Notes: generated from the sequence alone by a model not told the origin. Shown: positions 1 to 8,744, numbered from the stretch's first letter. The stretch is DNA of 64,000 bases from Prauserella_A oleivorans (GCF_042685745.1 NZ_JBHUNT010000001.1:5022001-5086000); one strand, 5' to 3'. Made by a program: numbers and translations.

Positions 1-423
1 GCCGCCCGGCGCCGCGACGCGCTGGTGACCCTGCTGCGCGGCGTCGACCGCGGACACCGGCTGGCCGCGCTGGCCGCCATCCCCGAGCTGGTGGCCGCGG
101 CTCCGGACGGGGCGCGCGGCTGGGAGTTCGCGGTGATCCGCCACGGACGGCTCGCCTCGGCCGGCGTGGCCCGGCGCGGGGTGCCGCCGATGCCCGTGGT
201 CGACGCACTGGTGGCGTCCGCCGAAACGGTGCTGCCCGGCCCCGGTCCTCTGCGCGGGGCGGCCGCCGAGGAGGTCGGCCTGATCCTGCGCTGGCTCACG
301 CGGCCGGGCGTCCGGCTCGTCCGCGCGGCGACGCCGTGGGCCGAGCCCGCCCACGGCGCGGGTAAGTGGCAGCCCTGGCTCGACCGGGCGGCCACCGCCA
401 CGACGCTCGAGAACGTCGGGTGA
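1..423 (+). CDS. C-terminal part of a DEDDh/GIY-YIG exonuclease-like protein (5' end outside window)
   Basis: The reading frame is open from base 1 and ends at a TGA at 421-423, so this is the last 140 codons of a longer gene; the GTG at 25 is probably internal. The visible part has no catalytic motif. The identification rests on position: in M. tuberculosis the gene Rv2191, a DEDDh exonuclease with a UvrC/GIY-YIG-like part, sits beside trpD and ctaE-qcrCAB, as this one does. The tail is rich in Arg, Ala and Trp, with a conserved-looking GLILRWLTRPGVRLV segment. The function is therefore inferred from synteny. A Lrp-type gene follows 50 bases downstream in the same direction. Confidence 0.55.
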   Translation, partial: AARRRDALVTLLRGVDRGHRLAALAAIPELVAAAPDGARGWEFAVIRHGRLASAGVARRGVPPMPVVDALVASAETVLPGPGPLRGAAAEEVGLILRWLTRPGVRLVRAATPWAEPAHGAGKWQPWLDRAATATTLENVG

Positions 424-473
424 GCCGAGACTACGATCACGGCAGAACCGCGCACGTCTTCCAGGAGGCCATC

Positions 474-758
474 TTGATCACCGCGATCGTCCTTATCAAC
501 GCAGCGGCGGACAGCATTCCCGAGACCGCACAGGCGATCGCGGACATCGACGGGGTGTCCGAGGTCTACTCGTGCGCGGGTGATGTCGACCTGATCGCCA
601 TGGTCCGCGTGCCGACGCACGAGGACCTCGCGGCCCTCGTGCCGACGAAGATCAGCAAGGTCCCCGGTGTGCTCGACACCGACACGCACATCGCGTTCCG
701 GTCGTACTCCAGCGCCGACACCGAGTCGGCCTTCGAGATCGGCATCGAATCCGACTGA
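474..758 (+). CDS. Stand-alone Lrp/AsnC ligand-binding (RAM) domain protein
   Basis: 94 residues that match only the C-terminal effector-binding domain of Lrp/AsnC regulators: ITAIVLINA at the first beta strand, then IADIDGVSEVYSCAGDVDLIAMVRV, the usual RAM core. There is no DNA-binding helix-turn-helix. The start is a TTG at 474, chosen because a perfect AGGAGG lies at 463-468, five bases upstream; an ATG further upstream would run the frame through the neighbouring gene. Such alpha/beta-barrel proteins form dimers or larger rings and bind amino acids. Without an HTH this one probably works by pairing with a full-length regulator or as a small-molecule sensor. The same small gene is known beside trpD/cytochrome genes in Streptomyces. 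It converges on qcrB across a strong terminator. Confidence 0.85.
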   Translation: MITAIVLINAAADSIPETAQAIADIDGVSEVYSCAGDVDLIAMVRVPTHEDLAALVPTKISKVPGVLDTDTHIAFRSYSSADTESAFEIGIESD

Positions 759-802
759 CGCCGGGCAGCCCTCGCACACCGCGGGCGCCAGGTGACCCCG
801 GA

Positions 803-849
803 CACGAAACGGGGCTCCCGGTCACCTCGACCGGGAGCCCCGTTTCGTG
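803..849. terminator. Bidirectional terminator between the Lrp-type gene and qcrB
   Basis: Perfect 20-bp inverted repeat (arms 803-822 and 830-849, 7-base loop), GC-rich and ending in a short T run on each strand. It lies between two convergent genes and can stop both. Confidence 0.85.
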
Positions 850-859
850 CGTGTCGGAC

Positions 860-2539
860 TTACTCGCCGCGCGGCGTGGAGAGCGTTCCCGAGGTGGCCT
901 CCTCGGGCTCCGGCGCCTCCAGCTGGCCCGCGCCGCCGTAGTCGTGCTGGCGGGCCCGGGCCGCCTCGAGCGCGGCCGTCTCCTCCGGCGGGTCCGGCGA
1001 CAGCAGGCCACCGGCGACGGGCTGACCCGCGGTACCGAGCTTGTTCATCTTCTTCGGCACCGGCGCGCCCTGGTACTCGAGCGGCACCGGGTGGCCGTGG
1101 TCGTCCACCGGGCCAAGCGGCTGGTGGATCTCGATGAACTCACCGTGCGGAAGCCGCTTGATGATGCCGGTCTCCACACCGTGCTCGAGCACCTCGCGGT
1201 CGGACCGCTGCAGGCCCAGGCAGATGCGATACGTGACGAAGTACGCCAGCGGCGGCAGCAACAGGATGCCGATCCGGCCCATCCACGTCGTCGCGTTCAG
1301 GGAGATGTCGAAGGTGAACGCGATGATGTCGTTGAACCCGGACAGCTCCAGCACCATGAAGAAGGTGATCGCCATGACGCCGAGGCTCGTCCTCACCGGT
1401 GCGTCACGCGGCCGTTGCAGCAGGTTGTGGTGCGCGGTGTCCTTGGACAGCTTCCGTTCGATGAACGGATACGCGATCAGCACCGTGAACAGGATGCCCA
1501 TGCCGATGGCACCGGCGAAGAACACCGGCGGCACCGTGTAGTTGCCGATGTAGAGCTCCCACGCCGGCCAGATGCGCAGGATGCCGTCCGCCCAGGCCAG
1601 ATACCAGTCGGGTTGGGACCCCGCCGAGACCTGGGACGGGTTGTACGGCCCGATGTGCCACACGGCGTTGATCTGGAACAGACCCGACATCAGCGCGATG
1701 AACCCGGTGACGACCGCGAAGAACGCGCCCGCCTTCACGGCGAACACCGGCATGATCCGGACGCCGACGACGTTGGTCTCCTTGCGCCGCACACCCGGGA
1801 ACTGGGTGTGTTTCTGGTACCAGACCAGGGCCAGGTGCACGGCGACCAGCGCCAGCATGATGCCAGGGATGATCAGGATGTGCAGGGCGTACATGCGCGG
1901 CACGATCACGGTGCCGGGGAACTCCCCGCCGAACAACGCCCAGTGCAACCACGTACCGATCACCGGGACCGAGAGCACGATGCCCGACAGGGTCGCGCGG
2001 ATACCGGTACCGGAGAGCAGGTCGTCCGGCAGCGAGTATCCGAAGAAGCCCTCGAACATGCCCAGGATCAGCAGCAGCGCGCCGATGACCCAGTTGGCCT
2101 CACGCGGCCTGCGGAACGCTCCGGTGAAGAACACCCGGAACATGTGCACCATCATCGCCGCGACGAAGATCAGCGCCGCCCAGTGGTGCATCTGCCGCAC
2201 GAAGAGCCCGCCCCGGACCTCGAACGAGATCTCCAGGGTGCTCTCCAGCGCGCGGGACATCTCGATGCCCTGCAGGTTCGTGTACGGGCCGTTGTAGACG
2301 ACCTCCTCCATCGAGGGGTCGAAGAACAACGTCAGGTAGATGCCCGACACGATCAGGATGATGAAGCTGTAGAGCGCGATCTCCCCGAGCAGGAACGACC
2401 AGTGCGTCGGGAAGACCTTGTTCATCTGGTGCCGCAGGCCCTTGGACAGCATGTACCGCTGGTCGGCGTTGTTCGCCGCCTCAGCGGCATGCCGCTGGAG
2501 AGCACTGGAGCCCTTGGTCGGTGTGGTGAGTGAGCTCAT
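860..2539 (-). CDS. qcrB: Cytochrome bc1 (bcc) complex cytochrome b subunit QcrB
   Basis: 559 residues. This is the quinol-oxidising membrane subunit of the actinobacterial bcc complex, which passes electrons from menaquinol to the Rieske protein and cytochrome cc. Eight or more hydrophobic helices are visible; the haem-binding helix has VRQMHHWAALIFVAAMMVH and the fourth helix region has MYALHILIIPGIMLALVAVH. The quinol-site signature is PDWY rather than PEWY, as is usual in actinobacteria. The long hydrophilic tail after residue 420 is also typical of the group. It is the last gene of the leftward operon ctaE-qcrC-qcrA-qcrB and its start overlaps the qcrA stop by four bases. Homologues are the target of Q203-type inhibitors in mycobacteria. 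Confidence 0.97.
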   Translation of the reverse strand: MSSLTTPTKGSSALQRHAAEAANNADQRYMLSKGLRHQMNKVFPTHWSFLLGEIALYSFIILIVSGIYLTLFFDPSMEEVVYNGPYTNLQGIEMSRALESTLEISFEVRGGLFVRQMHHWAALIFVAAMMVHMFRVFFTGAFRRPREANWVIGALLLILGMFEGFFGYSLPDDLLSGTGIRATLSGIVLSVPVIGTWLHWALFGGEFPGTVIVPRMYALHILIIPGIMLALVAVHLALVWYQKHTQFPGVRRKETNVVGVRIMPVFAVKAGAFFAVVTGFIALMSGLFQINAVWHIGPYNPSQVSAGSQPDWYLAWADGILRIWPAWELYIGNYTVPPVFFAGAIGMGILFTVLIAYPFIERKLSKDTAHHNLLQRPRDAPVRTSLGVMAITFFMVLELSGFNDIIAFTFDISLNATTWMGRIGILLLPPLAYFVTYRICLGLQRSDREVLEHGVETGIIKRLPHGEFIEIHQPLGPVDDHGHPVPLEYQGAPVPKKMNKLGTAGQPVAGGLLSPDPPEETAALEAARARQHDYGGAGQLEAPEPEEATSGTLSTPRGE

Positions 2540-3684
2540 GACTTGCGCTCCCAGAAACCGGGTCCGATCGGCTCGATGAAGTCGTGCCGGGCGATGAGAT
2601 ACCCATCACTGTGCACCGTGATGGGCAGTTGCGCCAGGGCGCGGGTGGCAGGCCCGAACACGGGCTTGGCGTACTGCAACGCATCGAACTGCGACTGGTG
2701 GCACGGGCAGAGAATCCGGTTGGTCTGCTGCTCGTACAGCGAGGTCGGGCATCCGACGTGGCTGCAGATCTTCGTGTAGGCGAAGTAGTCGCCGTAGTTG
2801 AAGTCCTCCTGGCCCTTCCGCTTCACGACGCGGGCGGCGTCCTCGGGGCGCAGGCGGATCAGCATGACGGGGTTGTCCGAGCGCTTGAGCGCGTGCGCGA
2901 GGGCCTCGTGGTCACCACGCTCGGACTCCCGGAACGGGAACACGGTCTCCATGCCCCCCGCGTCGAGGTCCTCCGGGCGCACGAGCGAGACCTCGCCCGG
3001 GTCGCCGGTGTGCCTGCGCAGGTAGACGATCTCGCCCGGGTACTGCGGCTGCCAGCCCGTGTGGGCCAGCGAGTCCTTGCCGTTGGGGTGCTTCCAGGGG
3101 TTCTCGATGAACGAGGCCACCGGGAGCGCCACCGCCCCGAGACCGAGCACGCCCGCGCCCAGGCCGGCGCTGCGCTTGATCATCGACCGGCGGCCGATGG
3201 TGCTGCGATCAGCCGTGTCCGAGAGGTGCGCGACGATCGTCTTGCGGTCGATCTCGGGCGATCCCTCGCCCATGTTGTCCGTGCGCTCCTGCACCGCCAG
3301 CTCGGCGGGGATGAACTTCTTGCTGTACAGCAGCACACCGATCGCGAGGCCGAGCACCGCGATACCCAACGTCACGCCGAGCACGGGCGTGTACAGGCTG
3401 TACCAGAAGTGCGCCGTCTCGTTGGACCGCGGCTCGTACTGCCACGGCCACCAGATCAGGGCGACGAGGAACGCCACCCCGGCCAGCGCCGCGATCAGGA
3501 ACCACAGCGCGATGCCACGCTCGGCGCGCTTCTCCGCCTTGGTGCCCTTGACCGGCCACGGCTCCGGGTAGTTGACGATCTCGACGCCGTCCAGCTTGCC
3601 GCCCAGGCGCAGGAGCTCGTCGCGGTCCATCGCCGCGAGCTCCTCGTCCGTGGGCCGCGGTCCTGGCTCGTTGCCGCTACTCAT
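2536..3684 (-). CDS. qcrA: Cytochrome bc1 complex Rieske iron-sulfur subunit QcrA
   Basis: 382 residues. Three hydrophobic segments are visible (about 57-80, 97-120 and 174-192), which is the actinobacterial three-helix form, followed by an extracytoplasmic Rieske domain. The 2Fe-2S ligands are C307 and H309 in box 1 (CSHVGC) and C326 and H329 in box 2 (CPCH); C312 and C328 would form the disulfide. A twin-arginine pair, R165-R166, precedes the third helix; in Streptomyces the Tat system is known to insert this last helix and export the folded Rieske domain. The gene overlaps qcrB by four bases and follows qcrC after three bases, so the three are translated as a unit. Confidence 0.97.
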   Translation of the reverse strand: MSSGNEPGPRPTDEELAAMDRDELLRLGGKLDGVEIVNYPEPWPVKGTKAEKRAERGIALWFLIAALAGVAFLVALIWWPWQYEPRSNETAHFWYSLYTPVLGVTLGIAVLGLAIGVLLYSKKFIPAELAVQERTDNMGEGSPEIDRKTIVAHLSDTADRSTIGRRSMIKRSAGLGAGVLGLGAVALPVASFIENPWKHPNGKDSLAHTGWQPQYPGEIVYLRRHTGDPGEVSLVRPEDLDAGGMETVFPFRESERGDHEALAHALKRSDNPVMLIRLRPEDAARVVKRKGQEDFNYGDYFAYTKICSHVGCPTSLYEQQTNRILCPCHQSQFDALQYAKPVFGPATRALAQLPITVHSDGYLIARHDFIEPIGPGFWERKS

Positions 3685-3687
3685 GCT

Positions 3688-4515
3688 CTATGCCCTCGAT
3701 CCAATCCACAGGGTCGCGCCGATGAGGGCGCCGATCCCCACGACCCACGCGATGACACCTTCGGACGCCGGCCCGAGGCCGCCCAGCGGGTGGCCACCCG
3801 GGGCGTTGCCCTCGTCGGCCACCGACTTGACGTAGGCGACGATGTCCCGCTTCTCCTCCGGGGACAGCTGCCGGTCGGAGAACTTCGGCATGTTCTGCGG
3901 GCCGGTGAGCATCGCGGTGTAAATCTGCTCCTCGTTCGCCGGCTCCAGCTCCGGCGCGTACTTACCGGCGGAGAGCGCACCGCCCTGGCCGGTGAAGTTG
4001 TGGCACGACGCGCAGTTCAGGCGAAACAGCTCACCGCCGCGCGCGGGGTTGGAACCCTGCAGCGCCTCACCGGTCTGCTCGGGCCGCTGCGGGCCGCCGC
4101 CGTGCGCTTGCACGTAGGCGCCCAGCGCGTCGATCTCCTCGGGCGAGTACTTCGCCGGCTTGCGGGACGCCTGCGCCTCCTGCCGCACCATCGGCATGCG
4201 GCCGCTCGAGACCTGGAAGTAGACGGCGGCCTCGCCGACGCCGATCAGGCTCGGGCCCTTGTCCTCGACGCCCTCGAGGTTCGCGCCGTGGCACGAGATG
4301 CAGCTGTTGTTGTAGATCTGCTCGCCCTTGCGGAGCAGCGCCGGGTCGGTCTGCGCCTCGGCGGTCTGCGGCTCCGGAGCGAAGACGGCGTAGAGCCCTC
4401 CGGCCGCGACCAGCGCCACACCGAGCGCGAGCAGGCCGGCCAACCGCCGACGGAACTTCGTGCGGCGACCCGCTCGCCGCTCGCCCGCGGTGGCGGGCTT
4501 CTTGCTGGTGGTCAT
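3688..4515 (-). CDS. qcrC: Cytochrome bc1 complex dihaem cytochrome c subunit QcrC
   Basis: 275 residues from the ATG at 4515; a TTG at 4527 is the only other nearby start. An N-terminal signal anchor (LLALGVALVAAGGLYAVF) is followed by two cytochrome c domains with CISCH and CASCH haem-binding motifs, and a C-terminal membrane helix (VIAWVVGIGALIGATLWIG). This cytochrome cc replaces both cytochrome c1 and soluble cytochrome c in actinobacteria and hands electrons directly to the CuA site of CtaC in the bcc-aa3 supercomplex. It lies second in the ctaE-qcrCAB operon. Confidence 0.96.
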   Translation of the reverse strand: MTTSKKPATAGERRAGRRTKFRRRLAGLLALGVALVAAGGLYAVFAPEPQTAEAQTDPALLRKGEQIYNNSCISCHGANLEGVEDKGPSLIGVGEAAVYFQVSSGRMPMVRQEAQASRKPAKYSPEEIDALGAYVQAHGGGPQRPEQTGEALQGSNPARGGELFRLNCASCHNFTGQGGALSAGKYAPELEPANEEQIYTAMLTGPQNMPKFSDRQLSPEEKRDIVAYVKSVADEGNAPGGHPLGGLGPASEGVIAWVVGIGALIGATLWIGSRA

Positions 4516-4564
4516 CTTCTGCGGCAACCCTTGCTGTCAGTTCGGCCGATGTGTTCCGAGGTGG

Positions 4565-5194
4565 TCAGGGGATGATGTAGATCACCGCGAACAGGCCGAT
4601 CCACACGATGTCGACGAAGTGCCAGTAGTACGAGACGACGATGGCCGACGTCGCCTGCGCCGGTGTGAACTTGCTCAACTTGGTTCGGATGAGCAGGAAC
4701 ACGAACGCGATCAGACCACCGATGACGTGCAGTCCGTGGAAGCCGGTGGTGAGGTAGAAGACCGTGCCGTAGGCACCCGAGGGGATGGTCACACCCTCGC
4801 TGATGAGCGTGACGTACTCGCCTGCCTGGCCGAGCACGAAGACCGTGCCCATGATCAGCGTGATCAGGTACCAGCGGCGCAGGCCGAAGACATCACCGCG
4901 CTCGGCGGCGAACACGCCGAACTGGCAGGTGAACGACGACGCCACCAGGATGATCGTGAACGGCAGCGCGTACGGGATGTCCAGGTGGATCGGCTCGCCC
5001 GTCGCCGGATTGGGTGGCGGCCAGTGCCCGGAGTCGTTCTGCGCCTTGACCGTGAAGAACATCGCGAACAGCCCAGCGAAGAACATGAGCTCGCTGGACA
5101 GCCAGACGATGGTGCCGACGCTGACCATGTTCGGCCTGTTCAGCGAGTGCACTCGCTGGCTGATGGAGGGAGCTGCCGTTGTCACGGTTCGCAT
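4565..5194 (-). CDS. ctaE: Cytochrome c oxidase subunit III CtaE
   Basis: 209 residues, all within the actinobacterial subunit III size range, with five hydrophobic helices. Typical subunit III text is present: MVSVGTIVWLSSELMFFAGLFA near the N-terminus and YLTTGFHGLHVIGGLIAFV and YYWHFVDIVWIGLFAVIY near the end. It stabilises the catalytic core of the aa3 oxidase. It is the first gene of the operon with qcrCAB (37-60 bases to qcrC), so oxidase and bcc subunits are co-expressed. The divergent region to the next gene (5195-5328) probably holds its promoter; no clear -35/-10 pair could be assigned. Confidence 0.96.
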   Translation of the reverse strand: MRTVTTAAPSISQRVHSLNRPNMVSVGTIVWLSSELMFFAGLFAMFFTVKAQNDSGHWPPPNPATGEPIHLDIPYALPFTIILVASSFTCQFGVFAAERGDVFGLRRWYLITLIMGTVFVLGQAGEYVTLISEGVTIPSGAYGTVFYLTTGFHGLHVIGGLIAFVFLLIRTKLSKFTPAQATSAIVVSYYWHFVDIVWIGLFAVIYIIP

Positions 5195-5328
5195 TATGTC
5201 CTCTCACCCGACGGGGTCGCAGAGCGGGTCCTACGGAGAGTCGTGGAAACCGCGTCACCCTCTGGGTCAATCGCGGCCCGGCCAGATAGCATCGGCTCGA
5301 CCAACACCGCGGGCACGGAGGACGCACC

Positions 5329-5748
5329 ATGACGGAGCAGGCAGCGCAGGCCCTGAGGATCCTCGTTTTCAGCCACCGGCCCGAGGTGCGGGAGTCGATC
5401 GTCAACGCCATCGGCCGCAGGCCCGCTCCTGATCTCGGCAAGGTGCGCTACGTCGAGGCCTCCGCGGTGGCCGACGTGCTGGTCGAGATGGACTCCGGTG
5501 AGATCGATCTCGCCATTCTCGACGGCGAAGCCCAGCCGACCGGCGGCATCGGCCTGTGCAGGCAGCTCAAGCACGAGATCGACGACTGCCCTCCGATCGT
5601 GGTCGCGGTGCGGCGACGGGACGACCGATGGCTTGCGACGTGGTCGCAGGCGGATGCCGTGCTCGTGCATCCGCTCGACCCGCTCGCCGCCGCCGAAACC
5701 GTCGCCGAGGTGCTGCGCGCGCAGCGCCTGCCCGTTGTCCAAGGTTGA
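5329..5748 (+). CDS. Degenerate response-regulator receiver-domain protein
   Basis: 139 residues with a receiver-like fold order and no output domain. D65 in DLAILDGE stands where the phosphorylated Asp of a receiver domain lies, but the acidic pair after strand 1 is replaced (LVFSHRPEV), the Thr/Ser after strand 4 is replaced (IVVAVRR) and the Lys of strand 5 is replaced by His (AVLVHPLDP). It is therefore likely a pseudo-receiver that binds a partner without the normal phosphorylation switch. The gene stops five bases before trpD, so the two are probably co-transcribed. The link to tryptophan synthesis or to the divergent cytochrome operon is unknown. Confidence 0.7.
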   Translation: MTEQAAQALRILVFSHRPEVRESIVNAIGRRPAPDLGKVRYVEASAVADVLVEMDSGEIDLAILDGEAQPTGGIGLCRQLKHEIDDCPPIVVAVRRRDDRWLATWSQADAVLVHPLDPLAAAETVAEVLRAQRLPVVQG

Positions 5749-5753
5749 TCACG

Positions 5754-6794
5754 ATGCCCCAGCAACACACCTGGCCTGCCGTGCTCGGCAGGCTCATCGA
5801 CCGTGGCGATCTCACCGAGGCCGAGACCGCCTGGGCGATGGACCAGATCATGTCCGGCGCCGCCACGCCTGCCCAGATCGGCGGGTTCGCCGTCGCGTTG
5901 CGCGCGAAGGGCGAGACCGCTGCGGAGATCTCCGGCATGGCCTCAGCGATGCTCGCCCACTCCCGCCGGCTGGAGATCGGCGTCAAGGCCGTCGACATCG
6001 TCGGCACCGGCGGCGACAGGTCAGGCTCGGTGAACATCTCCACGATGTCGGCCCTGGTGGTGGCGGCCTCCGGTGCTCCGGTCGTCAAGCACGGCAGCCG
6101 CGCGGCGTCGTCGAAGTCCGGTGCGGCCGACGTGCTCGAGGCACTCGGTGTGGCGATCACCATGTCGCCGGAGAACGTGCGCCGCTGTGTCACCGAGCTC
6201 GGCATCGGCTTCTGCTTCGCGCCGGCGTTCCATCCGGCACTCAAGTACGCCGGGGCGCCCCGCCGCGAGCTGGGTGTGCCGACCACGTTCAACATGCTCG
6301 GGCCCCTGACCAACCCGGCTCAGCCCTCGGCAGGTCTCATCGGGTGCGCCTACGAGGACAAGACCCGCGTGCTCGCGGAGGTCTACGCGCGGCGCGGCCA
6401 CGACGTCCTGCTGGTGCGGGGTGACGACGGTCTCGACGAGATCACCAGCACCACCACCACGGCGGCGTGGGTGATCTCGGGCGGAGAGGTCCGCGAGGAC
6501 CGGATCGACCCGAAGGCGCTGGGCATCCCGCTGGGCACGGCGGCCGACCTCAAGGGTGGATCGCCGGAGGTCAACGCCAGGGTGGTGCAGGAACTGGTCG
6601 ACGGCAAAGCCGGTCCGGTTCGCGACGCCGTGCTGCTCAACGCGGCCGGTGCACTGGCCGCGTACAACGGCTTCTCCGGCGACCTGACCGCCGACCTGGC
6701 CGCCAATCTCGAGCGGGCCGCCAACACCATCGATTCCGGCGCCGCCGCCACGCTGTTGCAGCGCTGGGTGGCGTTCTCCAAGACCGCGGACTGA
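5754..6794 (+). CDS. trpD: Anthranilate phosphoribosyltransferase TrpD
   Basis: 346 residues. Transfers phosphoribose from PRPP to anthranilate in tryptophan synthesis. Visible motifs are the PRPP/anthranilate loop GTGGD at 84-88, the KHG(S)R segment at 112-116 (the family has KHGNR), and NMLGPLTNP. The ATG at 5754 was chosen because it fits the family length and lies just after the stop of the pseudo-receiver gene; the frame stays open upstream inside that gene. It stands alone, without other trp genes, as it does in M. tuberculosis next to ctaE. Confidence 0.96.
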   Translation: MPQQHTWPAVLGRLIDRGDLTEAETAWAMDQIMSGAATPAQIGGFAVALRAKGETAAEISGMASAMLAHSRRLEIGVKAVDIVGTGGDRSGSVNISTMSALVVAASGAPVVKHGSRAASSKSGAADVLEALGVAITMSPENVRRCVTELGIGFCFAPAFHPALKYAGAPRRELGVPTTFNMLGPLTNPAQPSAGLIGCAYEDKTRVLAEVYARRGHDVLLVRGDDGLDEITSTTTTAAWVISGGEVREDRIDPKALGIPLGTAADLKGGSPEVNARVVQELVDGKAGPVRDAVLLNAAGALAAYNGFSGDLTADLAANLERAANTIDSGAAATLLQRWVAFSKTAD

Positions 6795-7104
6795 GCGCGA
6801 CGGGGCGGCGGCTACCCCGCGCTTCGACCCACATGCTTGCCGCACGCGCCGGGTGGTCCACCACGGCGTGTGCGGTGGTGCTGGCCTCTCAGCTCTGCTC
6901 ACGGCGCGCGGCGGCGTCCTCGTCGGACCGTGCTCACTGGTACCCGCGCTCACGGCAATCCATCAAGCCACGCCGCGGCCCTCCCAGTCCAACGTCGGCG
7001 CCGTGCCCACCCGTCCCGCCTGCCACGCCCGCGATGCCGCGCGCAGCGGCGACTCCCAGCCTGCGACACGACCATGTCGGCCCGCCGAGCAGCCCCCGAA
7101 CACA
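6795..7104. other. Gene-poor spacer between trpD and ctaF
   Basis: About 310 bases between two convergent genes. Open frames exist on both strands (for instance from an ATG at 6833), but their translations are Arg/Pro/Ser-rich, carry no recognisable motif, and run on into ctaF on the opposite strand. No RNA gene or repeat was seen. Confidence 0.5.
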
Positions 7105-7145
7105 CGGGTCCCCCCCGCCGCGCACAAGCACGACGGGGGGACCCG
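7105..7145 (-). terminator. Probable terminator of ctaC-ctaF
   Basis: Inverted repeat with 11-bp arms at 7105-7115 and 7135-7145 around a 19-base loop, starting 10 bases after the ctaF stop. The stem is G/C-rich; there is no long U tract, as is common in actinomycetes. Confidence 0.6.
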
Positions 7146-7155
7146 AGAAAGGTTC

Positions 7156-7575
7156 TCAGTGGTGGCTCGGCCCGGTGTGGTACTCGAAGACGAGCCCGCC
7201 GACGGCGATGAGCAGCGCGATGATCGCGAACACCAGCAGCCAGATCTGGAAGAACGCCAGCGCCACACCGCCCAGGGCCGCCGACGCGGCGAGGCCCACC
7301 GGCCAGTAGCTGCCCGGGCTGAAGAAGCCCAGCTCGCCGGCGCCGTCGCTGATCTCGGCGTCCTCCCGGTCCTCCGGGCGCGGCTCGATGCGGCGCGCCA
7401 CGAACCGGAAGTAGCTGCCGACCAGCAGCGCCAGCGCGCCGGTGAGGATCAGGGCGACCGTGCCGATCGGCTCGACGCCGTCGGCGGTCATGTAGCCGGT
7501 CATCACCGCGTAGACGATCGCTACGAGGAAAGCGAAGACCGTGACGATGTCAAAGAGCCGGGCTTCGACCTTCAT
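7156..7575 (-). CDS. ctaF: Cytochrome c oxidase subunit IV (actinobacterial CtaF)
   Basis: 139 residues with four hydrophobic helices arranged as two pairs: residues about 9-28 and 38-60, then a hydrophilic loop rich in acidic residues, then 92-110 and 112-130. This is the actinobacterial oxidase subunit IV found in the bcc-aa3 supercomplex, with a typical GSYFRFVARR and FFSPGSYWP. It lies 53 bases after ctaC in the same direction, as in M. tuberculosis (Rv2199c-Rv2200c). Confidence 0.93.
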   Translation of the reverse strand: MKVEARLFDIVTVFAFLVAIVYAVMTGYMTADGVEPIGTVALILTGALALLVGSYFRFVARRIEPRPEDREDAEISDGAGELGFFSPGSYWPVGLAASAALGGVALAFFQIWLLVFAIIALLIAVGGLVFEYHTGPSHH

Positions 7576-7628
7576 TGCCGTGTCCTTACTGAGTCGCTCG
7601 GGATACTTCGCGGGGTGGTGCCGGCGAG

Positions 7629-8576
7629 TCAGCCGGACGCGGTGCGCAGCGTGCGGTCGGTGGCGAACGGCTTGGTGGTGGTGGCCGTCGGGCTGCAGAG
7701 CTCGCCACAGCCCTCACCCTGCATGATGCTCAGCGCCTCGGCAGCGGTGTACGGCTGGCCGGTCTCCTGGTTCACCTGCGTGCGGAGCTGAATGTAGCGG
7801 TCGTACTTGTCCGGCGACAGCGCCCGCACCTCGAAGTTCATCATCGCGTGATAGGTGCCGCACAGCTCGGCGCAGCGGCCGACGAACGCGCCCTCACGGT
7901 CGATGGTGTTCTGGAAGGAGTTGTCCTGGTTGTTCTTCTCCGGGAACGGCATCACGTCCCGCTTGAAGTTGAACTCCGGCACCCAGAACGAGTGGATGAC
8001 GTCGGTCGAGCGGAGGTTGTACTGGATCTTCCGGTCGGTGGGGAGCACCAGCAGCGGGATCTCCGTCGAGCTGCCGACCGTGGAGATCGGCTGACCCTCG
8101 GGCGTGCGCTGCTCCTCCGGGTAGGAGAACTCCCAGTTCCACTGGAAGGCCGTGACGTCGACCGTCACGTCGGGGTCGTCCTCCTTGGCCAGCACGACGC
8201 TCTCGGTCGTGGCCGTGAAGAAGAACAGCACGCAGACGAGCACGATCGGCACGCCGACGCAGAACAGCTCGAGCGGCACGTTGTACTGGAACTGCCGGGG
8301 CAGCTCCTCCACGGTGCCCTTCTTCTTGCGGAAGAAGGCGACGCTCCAGAAGATGAGGCCCCAGACGATCACGCCGACGACCAGCGCCGCGATGACGGTC
8401 CAGGTCCAGAAGGTGCGCATCCGGTCCGCCTCGGGCGTCACACCTTCGGGCCACCCGAACCGGAGGATCTCCTCACCGGAACATCCCGTCGCCAGGATGG
8501 CCACAAGCCCGGCGAGCACGGCAACCTTGGCGACCTTGCCCAGTCGTGTCCCCCGGGTGCGCTCTGGAACGCCCAC
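7629..8576 (-). CDS. ctaC: Cytochrome c oxidase subunit II CtaC
   Basis: 315 residues from the GTG at 8576, which has AGGAGG nine bases upstream; the frame stays open far upstream but only through the opposite-strand asnB. An N-terminal lipoprotein signal ends in a lipobox-like LATGC. Two membrane helices follow (about 60-85 and 105-125), then a CuA domain with its His in STDVIHSFWVPE and the cluster CAELCGTYHAMM, which gives both Cys, the second His and the Met ligand. The subunit takes electrons from QcrC. It is divergent from asnB and heads the ctaC-ctaF pair. Confidence 0.96.
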   Translation of the reverse strand: MGVPERTRGTRLGKVAKVAVLAGLVAILATGCSGEEILRFGWPEGVTPEADRMRTFWTWTVIAALVVGVIVWGLIFWSVAFFRKKKGTVEELPRQFQYNVPLELFCVGVPIVLVCVLFFFTATTESVVLAKEDDPDVTVDVTAFQWNWEFSYPEEQRTPEGQPISTVGSSTEIPLLVLPTDRKIQYNLRSTDVIHSFWVPEFNFKRDVMPFPEKNNQDNSFQNTIDREGAFVGRCAELCGTYHAMMNFEVRALSPDKYDRYIQLRTQVNQETGQPYTAAEALSIMQGEGCGELCSPTATTTKPFATDRTLRTASG

Positions 8577-8744
8577 TGCGCGATGCCTCCTACGCCCAAT
8601 CACTCTGACGTAGAGGGACTTTAGCCGAGATATCCGGGCTCGCCGCCCAGGGGTCGCGCACCACCCGGCACGGCGGCGGCGCGCCGGCAACCGGCATACT
8701 GACGACTTCGAACGCGGTGACGAGCAAAAGGTGTGTGAAGAGGC

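Noticed and set aside
851..2533. Long open frame on the plus strand opposite qcrB
   Set aside because: It mirrors the highly conserved qcrB frame; its translation is Arg/His/Asp-rich without motifs. Such shadows are normal at this GC content.
6833..7309. Possible gene between trpD and ctaF
   Set aside because: The frame runs into ctaF on the opposite strand, lacks a ribosome binding site and has no recognisable protein feature.
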